Counted from the first letter of the stretch, positions 18,261 to 26,412 are shown. The stretch: DNA of 64,000 bases from Psychroserpens luteolus (GCF_021032705.1 NZ_JAHVXI010000001.1:1218497-1282496); one strand, 5' to 3'. Program-made: numbers and translations. The notes: a model not told the origin generated them from the letters alone.

Positions 18261-20102
18261 ATGCTAAGACAATTTTATTTTATTCTTTTTCTATTATTGA
18301 TTGGTTGTGGTCAAAAAAGCCATGATGAACGGCTTAAAAATGATATCAATACATTAAAGAAATTACAAGATTTATCTAGTAAAGAGGTTAACGATTCAAC
18401 ATTATTATATCTCAATGAAGCTAAAAGAATCATAGATGCTAATGATGACATACCAGATACGCTTCGGCTTGAGAATATATTTTTAAAAGGATATTATTAT
18501 AGGCGTATTAATAAGATAGATTCGGCATCTTATTATTTTCATAAAACAATAGATTTAATTGAAGCACCAAATTCAAGATATAGAAACTTGGTATATTATA
18601 GAAATACTTGGGAAACAGATGAAAATAATAGCAAACTCGCAAATGCAATTAGCACAGCACAAAAGTTTGTTGATATTTCTGATGAAGATAAAAATGCTAA
18701 AGGACTCACCTATGCCTATAATTTTCTTGAACGTGTTAATTTAGATCTTGGCAACTACGATAAAGCATTATATTTTAATGCCAAAACCTTAAAAGCTGCT
18801 AAGAAATCTTCAGATACAGCAATGTATGTGATCACATCAATTTCTAGAGCTCACCAATTGTATAGTTTAGGAAAAAAAGAGCAGGCTTATAAGCTTCTTG
18901 ACAGTGTAGATCATATCAAAACAGTTCCTAAAGATGTAAGGAGGCAGATATTTCGAAATTATGGAGCTCTGTATTTTTATGATGGAGAATATACTAAGGC
19001 TATAGAGAAATATAAACATGCCATAGAATTTTCTAAAGCCACAGAGGGTAATAAAAATTATAATTTGATTGAATCTTATAATAATATTGCTGAGGCTTAT
19101 ATAGAAAAAGGAGATTACCCATTAGCTAAAATATATTTAGATTCTACTCGGGCTATAATTCAACCTAATTCATTTCCTGACTATGTTACTTTTTATCATG
19201 AATTAAGGTTTAAACTCAATTATCTAACTAAAACTAATGAGGATGAAATACTCGAAGAGTATTTGGGTTTAATAGCAGGTAATAATAAACAGCATGAAGA
19301 AAAAATAAAAGAAGAACTCATAGCGTTAAAATTATCTAACGAAAAAGAGCAAGATGCATTAACGAAAAAGAAAGAAGCTGAGATTACTAATGTAAAGTTA
19401 ATGTCTCTATTAGGGTTTTCTATATTGTTGCTTTTGATTGGGTATTTGTTTTACAGACAAAGACGATTTAAATTTGAAAAGCAAGACTTACAAATGCAAC
19501 AGCGCTTATTACGATCTCAAATGAGTCCGCATTTTATGTTTAACACGTTGTCTGCAATTCAAAATCAAATAAAAGGGAATCAAAAAGGTGCAGTGAATTA
19601 TCTAATGAAATTTTCTAGATTATTGAGATTGATTTTAGAAAATTCATTACATAATTATGTTGAAATAGACAGTGAGTTAGAATCACTGCGGAAGTATATA
19701 GATTTACAATTATTACGATTTCCTAATCAGTTTGAGTATACAATTTCATTAGAAAATTTTGAAGAAGATGAAGGGGTTTGTATTCCTCCAATGCTACTTC
19801 AACCTTTTGTTGAGAATAGTATCGAACATGGATTTTTAGGAATTAATTACAAAGGACAAATACATATAAAATTAGAATTACAAGACAAACATATACTATG
19901 CGAAATAGAAGACAATGGTATTGGCTTACAACCTCTTAATAAAGCTTATCGAAAATCGGTGTCTACACAATTGATTTCAACGTTTATTTATAAAACAACT
20001 AAACAGAAAGTTATAACTTTAGATAAGAAAAATGAAAACCTTTCCAGTTCAGGAGTCATTGTTAAATTTTTAATTCCATATAAATTTTCAGAACATGATT
20101 AG
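18261..20102 (+). CDS. TPR-containing LytS-type sensor histidine kinase
   Basis: A 613-residue sensor kinase. Residues 1-16 form a signal ending in LIGC, so the N-terminus may be a lipoprotein anchor. Residues 60-330 are helical repeats of TPR type (for example NYDKALYFNAKTLKAA and EYTKAIEKYKHAIEFS), followed by a coiled coil and a membrane segment at about 378-398. The cytoplasmic part is a His_kinase (LytS/YehU) module with the phosphoacceptor His424 in QMSPHFMFNTL, an N-box PFVENSIEHGF and a G-box DNGIGL. The TPR part would thus be periplasmic and bind protein or peptide. It overlaps the regulator gene by eight bases. Control of the adjacent peptide cassette is inferred from position. Confidence 0.93.
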   Translation: MLRQFYFILFLLLIGCGQKSHDERLKNDINTLKKLQDLSSKEVNDSTLLYLNEAKRIIDANDDIPDTLRLENIFLKGYYYRRINKIDSASYYFHKTIDLIEAPNSRYRNLVYYRNTWETDENNSKLANAISTAQKFVDISDEDKNAKGLTYAYNFLERVNLDLGNYDKALYFNAKTLKAAKKSSDTAMYVITSISRAHQLYSLGKKEQAYKLLDSVDHIKTVPKDVRRQIFRNYGALYFYDGEYTKAIEKYKHAIEFSKATEGNKNYNLIESYNNIAEAYIEKGDYPLAKIYLDSTRAIIQPNSFPDYVTFYHELRFKLNYLTKTNEDEILEEYLGLIAGNNKQHEEKIKEELIALKLSNEKEQDALTKKKEAEITNVKLMSLLGFSILLLLIGYLFYRQRRFKFEKQDLQMQQRLLRSQMSPHFMFNTLSAIQNQIKGNQKGAVNYLMKFSRLLRLILENSLHNYVEIDSELESLRKYIDLQLLRFPNQFEYTISLENFEEDEGVCIPPMLLQPFVENSIEHGFLGINYKGQIHIKLELQDKHILCEIEDNGIGLQPLNKAYRKSVSTQLISTFIYKTTKQKVITLDKKNENLSSSGVIVKFLIPYKFSEHD

Positions 20103-20832
20103 AGCAATAATAATTGATGATGAAGCTTATGTAAGAACTATCGTGAGTGATAAATTATCACAATACTTCAGTAATGAAATTGAAATTATTAGCGAGGCTG
20201 ATAGTGTTGAATCTGGAGTGAAAATCATTGAAGATAAGAACCCAGATTTACTTTTTCTAGATATTCAGCTGAGAGATGGAACCAGTTTTGATATGTTAAA
20301 TACAATAAAAGATAAAAATTTTGATGTCATATTTATAACAGGTTTTGATGACCATGCTATTAAAGCAATAAAGGTTGGAGCCTTAGACTATATTTTAAAA
20401 CCTATTGATGATGAAGAGTTTAAAGAAGCGGTAAAGAAAGCCATCGATAATAGTAAAGAGGAAAATAATATCGAAAAACTGGTTGAAATATCAAGTGAAT
20501 ATTTTCAAGGAGTAAAAAAGAAACGGATTGTTTTAAAAACACTAGAAAATGTATATGCAGTGTATGAAGATGATATTTTATATTGTAGATCTGAAGGTAA
20601 CTATACTACATTCTATACCAAACAATCTGAGAAAATATTAGTATCTAAGTCTATGAAAAAAGTATTAGAGTTGTTATCCGAAGATATTTTTATTAGATGT
20701 CATCAATCATATTTAGTTAACAAAAAACATGTGTTAAGATATAATAAACAGGGCGTTTTAGTAATTATTAATGAGATTAAAGTTCCTGTTTCTAGTCGAA
20801 GAAAGGATTACGTTATTGAAAAAATTTTTTGA
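20095..20832 (+). CDS. LytTR-family response regulator
   Basis: A 245-residue partner of the overlapping kinase. The receiver domain (1-120) has the acidic pocket DDE at 8-10, phosphoacceptor Asp56 in LLFLDIQL, and the LKP lysine motif near 101. A LytTR DNA-binding domain covers about 140-245 (ILYCRSEGNYTTFY, the SKSMKKVLELL helix, and RCHQSYLVNKKHV). LytTR proteins bind direct repeats spaced by about two helical turns; three such repeats follow the gene at once (20837-20891). It is likely to regulate the lipoprotein and the downstream cassette. Confidence 0.95.
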   Translation: MIRAIIIDDEAYVRTIVSDKLSQYFSNEIEIISEADSVESGVKIIEDKNPDLLFLDIQLRDGTSFDMLNTIKDKNFDVIFITGFDDHAIKAIKVGALDYILKPIDDEEFKEAVKKAIDNSKEENNIEKLVEISSEYFQGVKKKRIVLKTLENVYAVYEDDILYCRSEGNYTTFYTKQSEKILVSKSMKKVLELLSEDIFIRCHQSYLVNKKHVLRYNKQGVLVIINEIKVPVSSRRKDYVIEKIF

Positions 20833-20836
20833 GATA

Positions 20837-20891
20837 CGAATTTGAAATCAAAGCCTACGAATTTGAATTTAGTAATGGTCGAATTTGAAAT
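20837..20891 (+). promoter_or_regulatory. Triple direct repeat, candidate LytTR operator
   Basis: Three copies of a CGAATTTGAAAT-type element start at 20837, 20858 (ends AATT) and 20880, spaced 21 and 22 bases, which is two turns of DNA. This is the layout expected for LytTR-family binding sites. They lie in the 114-base gap between the regulator and the lipoprotein gene. A fourth copy occurs at 21804. Confidence 0.6.
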
Positions 20892-20946
20892 CTTCATTTT
20901 TAAAAGTGATTATTTATTAAATTACAAAGAAAAATAGCTATCCATC

Positions 20947-21726
20947 ATGAAAAAAAATCACAAATTATTAGTCGTATTCTGCCTACTCATTAGTTTCAAC
21001 TCTTGCGAAAAAGAGACTGTAAATGACTACGAAATAAATAGTAAAAATACACAAATAACAGATGTGTATTCTAGAGCAAAAGCTCAAACACAAACACAAA
21101 CAAGCGATTCAGAAGCATTAGAAAATAACATGCAATGGGTAGCCTATATGACGGCACAAATATTAATAAAGGACGTCAATGCTACAAATCAATTTATGAG
21201 CAGATATAATTCTGGAATGATTAATAATGATTACTCAATTATTAGATTATCGGAGTTATTAAACAATCAACAAACAAATCAATCCTTTCGGGATGCTTTT
21301 GAAAATGAGTTCAATATTTTTACTGGAGAGATACATAATCCATGTGATAATCAAGGCAAGCCAAAATTACGCCCAACTCCTCCACCATGTAGTCCACCTC
21401 CATGTGTTTTACCAAATGAAGATATATTTGAAATCTATGTAGATTATTTAATATCAGAGCATTGTTTGGAGATTTATGTGAGTGGTGGTCTTGATTTATC
21501 GCAAAGTATAACGTCTTCTGCTCATCCATTGAATACGACCAATATTAATGCTGGATTTGAGCATTTTAATTTGAATCAATGCTTGGTTAATGAAGTCACT
21601 ATAGATGGTAATGGAGTAGGTAATCTGTATACCAATTTAATTGTTGTAAGACCTTATAGAGAAATACATGAATGTGATTATCTTCAATTTCCAAACATCC
21701 CTGATTTCTCACAATTCCCGTATTAA
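20947..21726 (+). CDS. Cys/Pro-rich lipoprotein of the peptide cassette, function unknown
   Basis: A 259-residue predicted lipoprotein: hydrophobic signal then FNSC, with the lipid Cys at about residue 20. A Gln/Thr run (about 49-57) and a helical middle region follow. At about 142-157 there is a proline-cysteine segment (PTPPPCSPPPC) and later isolated Cys residues (EHCLE, NQCLV, HECDY), so disulfides are likely. I recognise no family. It sits between the LytTR repeats and the disulfide oxidase gene and has its own terminator, so it is a separate unit probably controlled by the regulator. Possible roles are peptide receptor, immunity protein or oxidase substrate; none is shown by sequence. 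Confidence 0.7.
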   Translation: MKKNHKLLVVFCLLISFNSCEKETVNDYEINSKNTQITDVYSRAKAQTQTQTSDSEALENNMQWVAYMTAQILIKDVNATNQFMSRYNSGMINNDYSIIRLSELLNNQQTNQSFRDAFENEFNIFTGEIHNPCDNQGKPKLRPTPPPCSPPPCVLPNEDIFEIYVDYLISEHCLEIYVSGGLDLSQSITSSAHPLNTTNINAGFEHFNLNQCLVNEVTIDGNGVGNLYTNLIVVRPYREIHECDYLQFPNIPDFSQFPY

Positions 21727-21748
21727 GAATTCTAAACACTCATACTCT

Positions 21749-21782
21749 AAAGCTTTTTGATTCATGTCAAGAAGCTTTTTTA
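21749..21782 (+). terminator. Intrinsic terminator after the lipoprotein gene
   Basis: Twelve-base stem with one G-U pair (arms 21749-21760 and 21767-21778, six-base loop) followed by T residues. Confidence 0.85.
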
Positions 21783-21803
21783 TTTAAAACTATTTCCATT
21801 CAA

Positions 21804-21815
21804 CGAATTTGAAAT
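21804..21815 (+). promoter_or_regulatory. Fourth CGAATTTGAAAT element, upstream of the disulfide oxidase gene
   Basis: Exact copy of the 12-base element found in the triple repeat at 20837-20891, here 101 bases before the oxidase ATG. A weaker half (TGAATTTAC) follows at 21831 but at 27-base spacing, so a full two-site operator is not evident. Confidence 0.4.
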
Positions 21816-21915
21816 GGTTACGATCACTTATGAATTTACAGTAGCATAGTGCTGTTTTTTTTATGATTTTCAACATAGCAAATGACATATAATTCATAAT
21901 CAAAAGTGTATAGCT

Positions 21916-23556
21916 ATGCAAGATCAACTCTATAAGATACTTGAGAAACTGATTGTTAAAACTAATATTCAAGTTAATAAGGAAGAACTTAAACTTCAAT
22001 TTTCAAGCCATCCGTCCTATCCAAGCTTACATGCTCTAACAGGTGTTTTAGACCATTTTAATATACCAAACCTAGCACTGCGTTTAGCTGTTAATGAAGA
22101 CATGTTACAACAGCTTCCTAAACACTTTATTGCAAACATTGAGAGCGATCAAAAGGATATTTTGGTATTAATTGAAAAGAAAAAAAATGGAATTAAAATA
22201 ACAAGCAACCCTAGAGAAAATAAAATAATTACTAACGAGGAATTTTTAAAACGATGGAATGGGATTGTTGTCGCCATAGAAAAAGATGAAACCGTAAAAG
22301 AAACATTTGAGAGCCCAACTAAAAAAATGGCTAAATGGATCTTATCTGGACTTGGGATATTACTAGTTGGATATCTTATATTATCAAATAACAGTGTATT
22401 TGCCAGCACACATTTTTTACTAAGTATTGTAGGTTTAATAATTAGCGTGTTTATATTAAATCATGAACTGGGATTACAATCAAATACAACAAATAATTTT
22501 TGTAATCTATCAGAACATACAAGTTGTGATGCCGTATTAAATTCTAAAGGAGCTTCATTTTTTGGCATATTAAAATTGAGTGATATTAGTATCATTGTCT
22601 TTTCTTGCTATTGTTTATGTTGGTTATTATTCTTTGTAAGTGGAACTTCCAATTATTCAATACTGTCAATAGCTACGTTATTGGCATTTCCTTTTGTAGT
22701 TTATTCGTTATACTATCAATATAGCGTTGTAAAAAAATGGTGTCCATTATGCTTGAGTATAGCATCAGTTTTAATACTACAAATTACAGCTTTAGTTGTC
22801 TTTGGTGCTTTTTTTAAAACGATAAGGATTGATGTACAAACAATGGTTTTGTTTTCTATGGCGACATTAACTTCAATAGGAGTATGGAGCTTTATAAAAC
22901 CATTATTAAGAAAAAAAGAAGTCCTAGAAAAAACAGAAATAGCCCATTATAAGTTCAAACGTAATTTTTCATTATTTAATGTACTTCTTAATGAAGGGGA
23001 TGCTTTTAGCGCTTTTAATTCAATACCAGGTGAAATAGTTCTAGGTAATAAAGATGCAAAGATTGAAGTGGTATTAGTAACAAGCCCTTTTTGTTACTAC
23101 TGTAAAAAAGCCCACAGAGATATTGACCAGCTTTTACATAGAATAGGTGACAAAGTCAAGCTAATCATAAGGTTTAATGCAAATGTTAATAATCCAGATG
23201 ATCAACTCTTTCAAGTTGCGTCGAGACTTCTCAAAATATATAATACTCAAAGCAAAAACGAAATTTTAAAAGCTCTTAATGAAGTATATAGTGATGATGT
23301 TAATCTTGAACATTGGATAAATCACAAACCATATGAAGTTTCGGTCTTTTATAATACAATTTTAAAGATCCAAAGCGATTGGTGTCAAACTAATGCGATT
23401 AATTTCACGCCTGCTTTATATATAAATAACAAACTATTTCCGAAAGAATATGATAGAAAAGATCTCATCTATTTCATTGATGATCTCACAGAACAACTTG
23501 ATACTACTATTTCTACTAATTCAAGAGTTGAAAGCAATACATCAATGGCATCTTAA
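21916..23556 (+). CDS. Pseudo-C39 / VKOR / DsbA-like fusion, putative disulfide-forming oxidase
   Basis: A 546-residue fusion. Residues 1-125 resemble a C39 peptidase domain (YPSLHALTGVLDHFNIP, LPKHFIANI, a closing EEFLKRWNGIVV), but the catalytic Cys and His are missing, so it should bind rather than cut. Residues 138-330 form a VKOR-type membrane domain with the active CxxC at C276-C279 (KKWCPLCLS) and a loop pair C196/C204. Residues 370-540 are a DsbA/thioredoxin-like domain with CYYC at 393-396. VKOR homologs reoxidise such thioredoxin partners using quinone, so the fusion can deliver disulfides to exported proteins. Its location before two Cys-rich leader peptides suggests they are its substrates. 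It starts at the ATG at 21916. Confidence 0.88.
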   Translation: MQDQLYKILEKLIVKTNIQVNKEELKLQFSSHPSYPSLHALTGVLDHFNIPNLALRLAVNEDMLQQLPKHFIANIESDQKDILVLIEKKKNGIKITSNPRENKIITNEEFLKRWNGIVVAIEKDETVKETFESPTKKMAKWILSGLGILLVGYLILSNNSVFASTHFLLSIVGLIISVFILNHELGLQSNTTNNFCNLSEHTSCDAVLNSKGASFFGILKLSDISIIVFSCYCLCWLLFFVSGTSNYSILSIATLLAFPFVVYSLYYQYSVVKKWCPLCLSIASVLILQITALVVFGAFFKTIRIDVQTMVLFSMATLTSIGVWSFIKPLLRKKEVLEKTEIAHYKFKRNFSLFNVLLNEGDAFSAFNSIPGEIVLGNKDAKIEVVLVTSPFCYYCKKAHRDIDQLLHRIGDKVKLIIRFNANVNNPDDQLFQVASRLLKIYNTQSKNEILKALNEVYSDDVNLEHWINHKPYEVSVFYNTILKIQSDWCQTNAINFTPALYINNKLFPKEYDRKDLIYFIDDLTEQLDTTISTNSRVESNTSMAS

Positions 23557-23575
23557 GAAGTTTCTCGCGCGGAGA

Positions 23576-23609
23576 TAGACACAAACTGTGAGTGTCTCTA
23601 AATGTTCAC
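23576..23609. repeat. 34-base repeat upstream of peptide gene 1 (copy 1)
   Basis: Identical over 34 bases to 23913-23946. It contains a hairpin-capable palindrome: AGACAC at 23577-23582, nine-base spacer, GTGTCT at 23592-23597, then CTAAATGTTCAC. A TCGCG-containing segment lies just upstream in both copies. It ends 30 bases before the peptide ATG. Likely a shared operator, promoter part or 5'UTR structure. Confidence 0.75.
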
Positions 23610-23639
23610 GACTATTTTAAACTTTATAAATAATTTATT

Positions 23640-23816
23640 ATGAAAAATTTATTAAAAACAGAAGGTTCTAAAAAGCTTAGTAAAACAGAGCAGAAATCTA
23701 TTAATGGTGGAGGTGAATGGTGGTATGATGCTCTCTTAATTCCTTGTGATGAAGGTTGTCCTCCATCAATGCCAAGTTGTTTAAATGGATTCTGTTCAGA
23801 CTATAACATTAGATAG
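23640..23816 (+). CDS. Double-glycine leader, Cys-rich secreted peptide precursor 1
   Basis: A 58-residue precursor. Residues 1-24 form a leader of the ComC/bacteriocin double-glycine type, ending LSKTEQKSINGG; cleavage after Gly24 would give a 34-residue peptide with four Cys. The Cys are arranged C-x2-G-C-P-x3-P-x-C-x2-G-x-C, the same frame as in peptide 2. The product is Trp-rich at its start (GEWWYD). No lanthionine or other modifying enzyme is nearby, so disulfides made by the upstream VKOR/DsbA fusion are the likely modification, and the downstream C39 ABC protein the likely processing exporter. Function as bacteriocin, toxin or signal is unknown. Confidence 0.85.
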   Translation: MKNLLKTEGSKKLSKTEQKSINGGGEWWYDALLIPCDEGCPPSMPSCLNGFCSDYNIR

Positions 23817-23824
23817 GCTAATTA

Positions 23825-23859
23825 AACTAGGGTTATGATATCGTATCCCTAGTTTTTTT
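23825..23859 (+). terminator. Intrinsic terminator after peptide gene 1
   Basis: Eight-base perfect stem (AACTAGGG at 23825-23832 with CCCTAGTT at 23847-23854) followed by a T run. Each peptide gene therefore makes a short separate transcript. Confidence 0.8.
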
Positions 23860-23912
23860 ATGTGTAATCAATTAAAAAACTATACAATTTAAAGATACTT
23901 TTTCGCGAAGAG

Positions 23913-23946
23913 TAGACACAAACTGTGAGTGTCTCTAAATGTTCAC
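23913..23946. repeat. 34-base repeat upstream of peptide gene 2 (copy 2)
   Basis: Second copy of the element at 23576-23609, with the same AGACAC (23914-23919) / GTGTCT palindrome and the same downstream CTAAATGTTCAC. It ends 29 bases before the peptide 2 ATG. A perfect TTCGCGAA palindrome lies just upstream. Confidence 0.75.
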
Positions 23947-23975
23947 TTTAGTAATAATTCTTAAATAAATTCATT

Positions 23976-24143
23976 ATGAAAAATTTATTAAATGTAGAAG
24001 GAGCTCAACAATTGACTAAATCAGAACAACGCTCTATCAACGGAGGGCATAACTGTATTTACGGTTGTCCAACACATCTTCCAGGTTGTAAGTGTGTTAG
24101 TGGCGTTTGTCAAGGTCCTATCTATTGTCATGTTAATAGATAA
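23976..24143 (+). CDS. Double-glycine leader, Cys-rich secreted peptide precursor 2
   Basis: A 55-residue paralog of precursor 1. The 24-residue leader matches it at 16 of 24 positions and ends SEQRSINGG. The mature part would be 31 residues with six Cys: the same C-x2-G-C-P-x3-P-x-C frame, an extra K-C insertion, C-x2-G-x-C and a sixth Cys near the C-terminus. The even Cys number suggests three disulfides. The core differs widely from peptide 1 outside the Cys, Gly and Pro positions, so the pair could have distinct targets or act together as a two-component peptide; neither is proven. Confidence 0.85.
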   Translation: MKNLLNVEGAQQLTKSEQRSINGGHNCIYGCPTHLPGCKCVSGVCQGPIYCHVNR

Positions 24144-24155
24144 TTAACTCCTTTA

Positions 24156-24188
24156 GAAGCTATCTGTGTTTACAGATGGCTTCTTTTT
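24156..24188 (+). terminator. Intrinsic terminator between peptide gene 2 and the exporter
   Basis: Twelve-base stem with one G-U pair (24156-24167 with 24172-24183, four-base loop) followed by TTTTT. Only 16 bases separate it from the exporter start, so the exporter is probably made by read-through, giving less exporter than peptide. Confidence 0.88.
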
Positions 24189-24204
24189 AAACTGAAATCA
24201 ATAA

Positions 24205-26394
24205 TTGAAGAAAAAATTTCCAACATATAAACAAACAGAGGCTAAAGATTGTGGCCCAACATGCATTAAGATTATTGCTAAACATTATGGTAAAACCATA
24301 AATACGCAACAATTAAGACAGTTAAGTGAAACCACAAGAGAGGGAAGTAGTTTATTAGGATTGAGTGAAGCCGTCGAATCTATTGGATTTCGTTCTCTAG
24401 GCGTCAAATTATCGTATAAAAAATTAAAAGAAGCATCATTACCTTGTATACTACATTGGAATAAAAATCATTATGTCGTACTCTACAAAATTAAAAAGGG
24501 TAAAGCTTATGTGTCTGATCCAGCACATGGATTATTAACCTATAGCAAGGCAGATCTTATTAAGTCTTGGATTGGCAATAATGCTAATGAAACTACAGAA
24601 GAAGGTGTGGCACTAATGATAGCGCCAACACCAAAATTTTATAAATCTGAATTTGATGACGCTCAAAAATTTGGTTTTAGCTTTATCTTTAAGTACCTCT
24701 TTCAATACAAAAGATTTATCATTCAATTAATCATTGGTCTATTGGCAGGAAGTTTATTACAGTTAATTCTTCCTTTTCTAACTCAAAGTATTGTAGATAT
24801 TGGTATAAATAACAGAGATTTAAACTTTATTTACCTTATTCTTTTTGCTCAAATAGCATTGTTTTTGGGCAAAGCTAGTTTAGAAATTATTAGAAGTTGG
24901 ATTTTATTACACTTAAGCACACGTATTAATATTTCATTGATTTCAGATTTCTTCATTAAACTAATGAAATTACCAATATCCTATTTTGATGTACGAATGA
25001 CAGGTGATTTATTACAACGTATTAACGATCATAAACGAATTGAACGCATACTTACAACATCGTCATTAACCGTGTTATTTTCCTTTTTTAATTTAATTAT
25101 ATTTAGCTTGGTTTTAGGCTATTATAGTCTTCAAATATTTTCAATTTTTGTAATTGGAAGTGTTTTTTACTTCACATGGGTTTTATTTTTCTTTAAAAAA
25201 AGAGCAGAACTAGACTACAAAAGATTTGCCGAAATAAGTGATGAGCAAAGTAAAGTTATTGAGCTTATAAGCGGTATGCAAGAAATCAAATTACATAATG
25301 CTGAAAAACGGATGCGATGGAACTGGGAATATGTACAAGTGCGTTTGTTTAAAATTGCTTCTAAAAATTTAGCCTTAGAGCAAACACAAAGTGTTGGTTC
25401 TAATTTTATTAATGAACTAAAGAATATGCTTATTACTGTGTTATCGGCTAAACTAGTTATTGATGGAGATATCACTTTAGGAATGATGCTAGCTATTAGC
25501 TATATCGTTGGCCAATTAAATGGACCAATTAATCAACTTATAAGTTTTATGAGAGATGTCCAAGATGCTAAAATATCTATAGATCGTTTAGGAGAAATCC
25601 ACAATATGAGTGAAGAAGAGGTAGAAGGGGAAAAGAAGATAACATCAATTCCAGAGAATGCAACAATAGAACTAAAGAAAATTTCATTTCGGTATACAGG
25701 GGCATTAAAACCAGTACTCAAAAATCTCTCTCTTACAATACCAGCAAATAAAACTACAGCAATTGTAGGTGTTAGCGGCTCTGGTAAAACAACATTAATG
25801 AAAATATTATTACGTTTTTATGAGCCAGATAAAGGCGAAATTAACATTGACAAATTTAATTCAAACATAATTTCTCAAAAAACATGGAGATCACATTGTG
25901 GTGTGGTGATGCAAGAAGGTTATGTGTTCAATGATACCATCGCTAATAATATTGCAGTTGGTCAAGATCACATTGATGAAAAAAGGTTAGCTCACGCTAT
26001 AGATGTTGCTAATATTTCAGATTATATAGATGGCTTACCCCTAGGTTACAACACTAAAATTGGAGCAGAAGGATCGGGGTTAAGCACAGGGCAAAAGCAA
26101 CGCTTGTTTATTGCTAGAGCCATTTATAAAGATCCAAAATTCTTATTTTTTGATGAGGCGACTTCTGCTTTAGACGCCAATAATGAGAGTGTTATCATGA
26201 AAAAGCTAGATGCTTTTTTTAAAGATAAAACAGCAGTCGTAATTGCGCATCGATTGAGTACAGTAAAAAACGCGCATCAAATTGTGGTATTAGACAAAGG
26301 AAAAATTGTTGAAATAGGAAATCACAATACATTAATAGCACAAAAAGGAAATTATTACAATTTGGTGAAAAATCAATTAGAGTTAGGAAACTAA
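24205..26394 (+). CDS. C39 peptidase-containing ABC exporter of GG-leader peptides
   Basis: A 729-residue peptidase-containing ABC transporter. The N-terminal C39 peptidase (1-125) has oxyanion Gln10, catalytic Cys16 (KDCGPTC), His89 (KNHYVVL) and Asp105 (SDPAHG), so it is fully catalytic. Six membrane helices follow (about 165-440), then a nucleotide-binding domain with Walker A GVSGSGKTT, signature LSTGQ, Walker B FLFFDEATSALD and H-loop AHRLS. Such transporters cut leaders after GG and export the peptide. The start is a TTG at 24205: an in-frame stop lies at 24202 and no ATG occurs before the catalytic Cys. It follows peptide 2 directly. Confidence 0.95.
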   Translation: MKKKFPTYKQTEAKDCGPTCIKIIAKHYGKTINTQQLRQLSETTREGSSLLGLSEAVESIGFRSLGVKLSYKKLKEASLPCILHWNKNHYVVLYKIKKGKAYVSDPAHGLLTYSKADLIKSWIGNNANETTEEGVALMIAPTPKFYKSEFDDAQKFGFSFIFKYLFQYKRFIIQLIIGLLAGSLLQLILPFLTQSIVDIGINNRDLNFIYLILFAQIALFLGKASLEIIRSWILLHLSTRINISLISDFFIKLMKLPISYFDVRMTGDLLQRINDHKRIERILTTSSLTVLFSFFNLIIFSLVLGYYSLQIFSIFVIGSVFYFTWVLFFFKKRAELDYKRFAEISDEQSKVIELISGMQEIKLHNAEKRMRWNWEYVQVRLFKIASKNLALEQTQSVGSNFINELKNMLITVLSAKLVIDGDITLGMMLAISYIVGQLNGPINQLISFMRDVQDAKISIDRLGEIHNMSEEEVEGEKKITSIPENATIELKKISFRYTGALKPVLKNLSLTIPANKTTAIVGVSGSGKTTLMKILLRFYEPDKGEINIDKFNSNIISQKTWRSHCGVVMQEGYVFNDTIANNIAVGQDHIDEKRLAHAIDVANISDYIDGLPLGYNTKIGAEGSGLSTGQKQRLFIARAIYKDPKFLFFDEATSALDANNESVIMKKLDAFFKDKTAVVIAHRLSTVKNAHQIVVLDKGKIVEIGNHNTLIAQKGNYYNLVKNQLELGN

Positions 26395-26412
26395 ACAAGT
26401 CAACTAAAAAAT

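Noticed and set aside
23640..24143. Lanthipeptide or other enzyme-modified RiPP reading of the two peptides.
   Set aside because: No LanM, LanB/C, radical SAM or cyclodehydratase gene is nearby; the only modifying enzyme seen is a disulfide oxidase.
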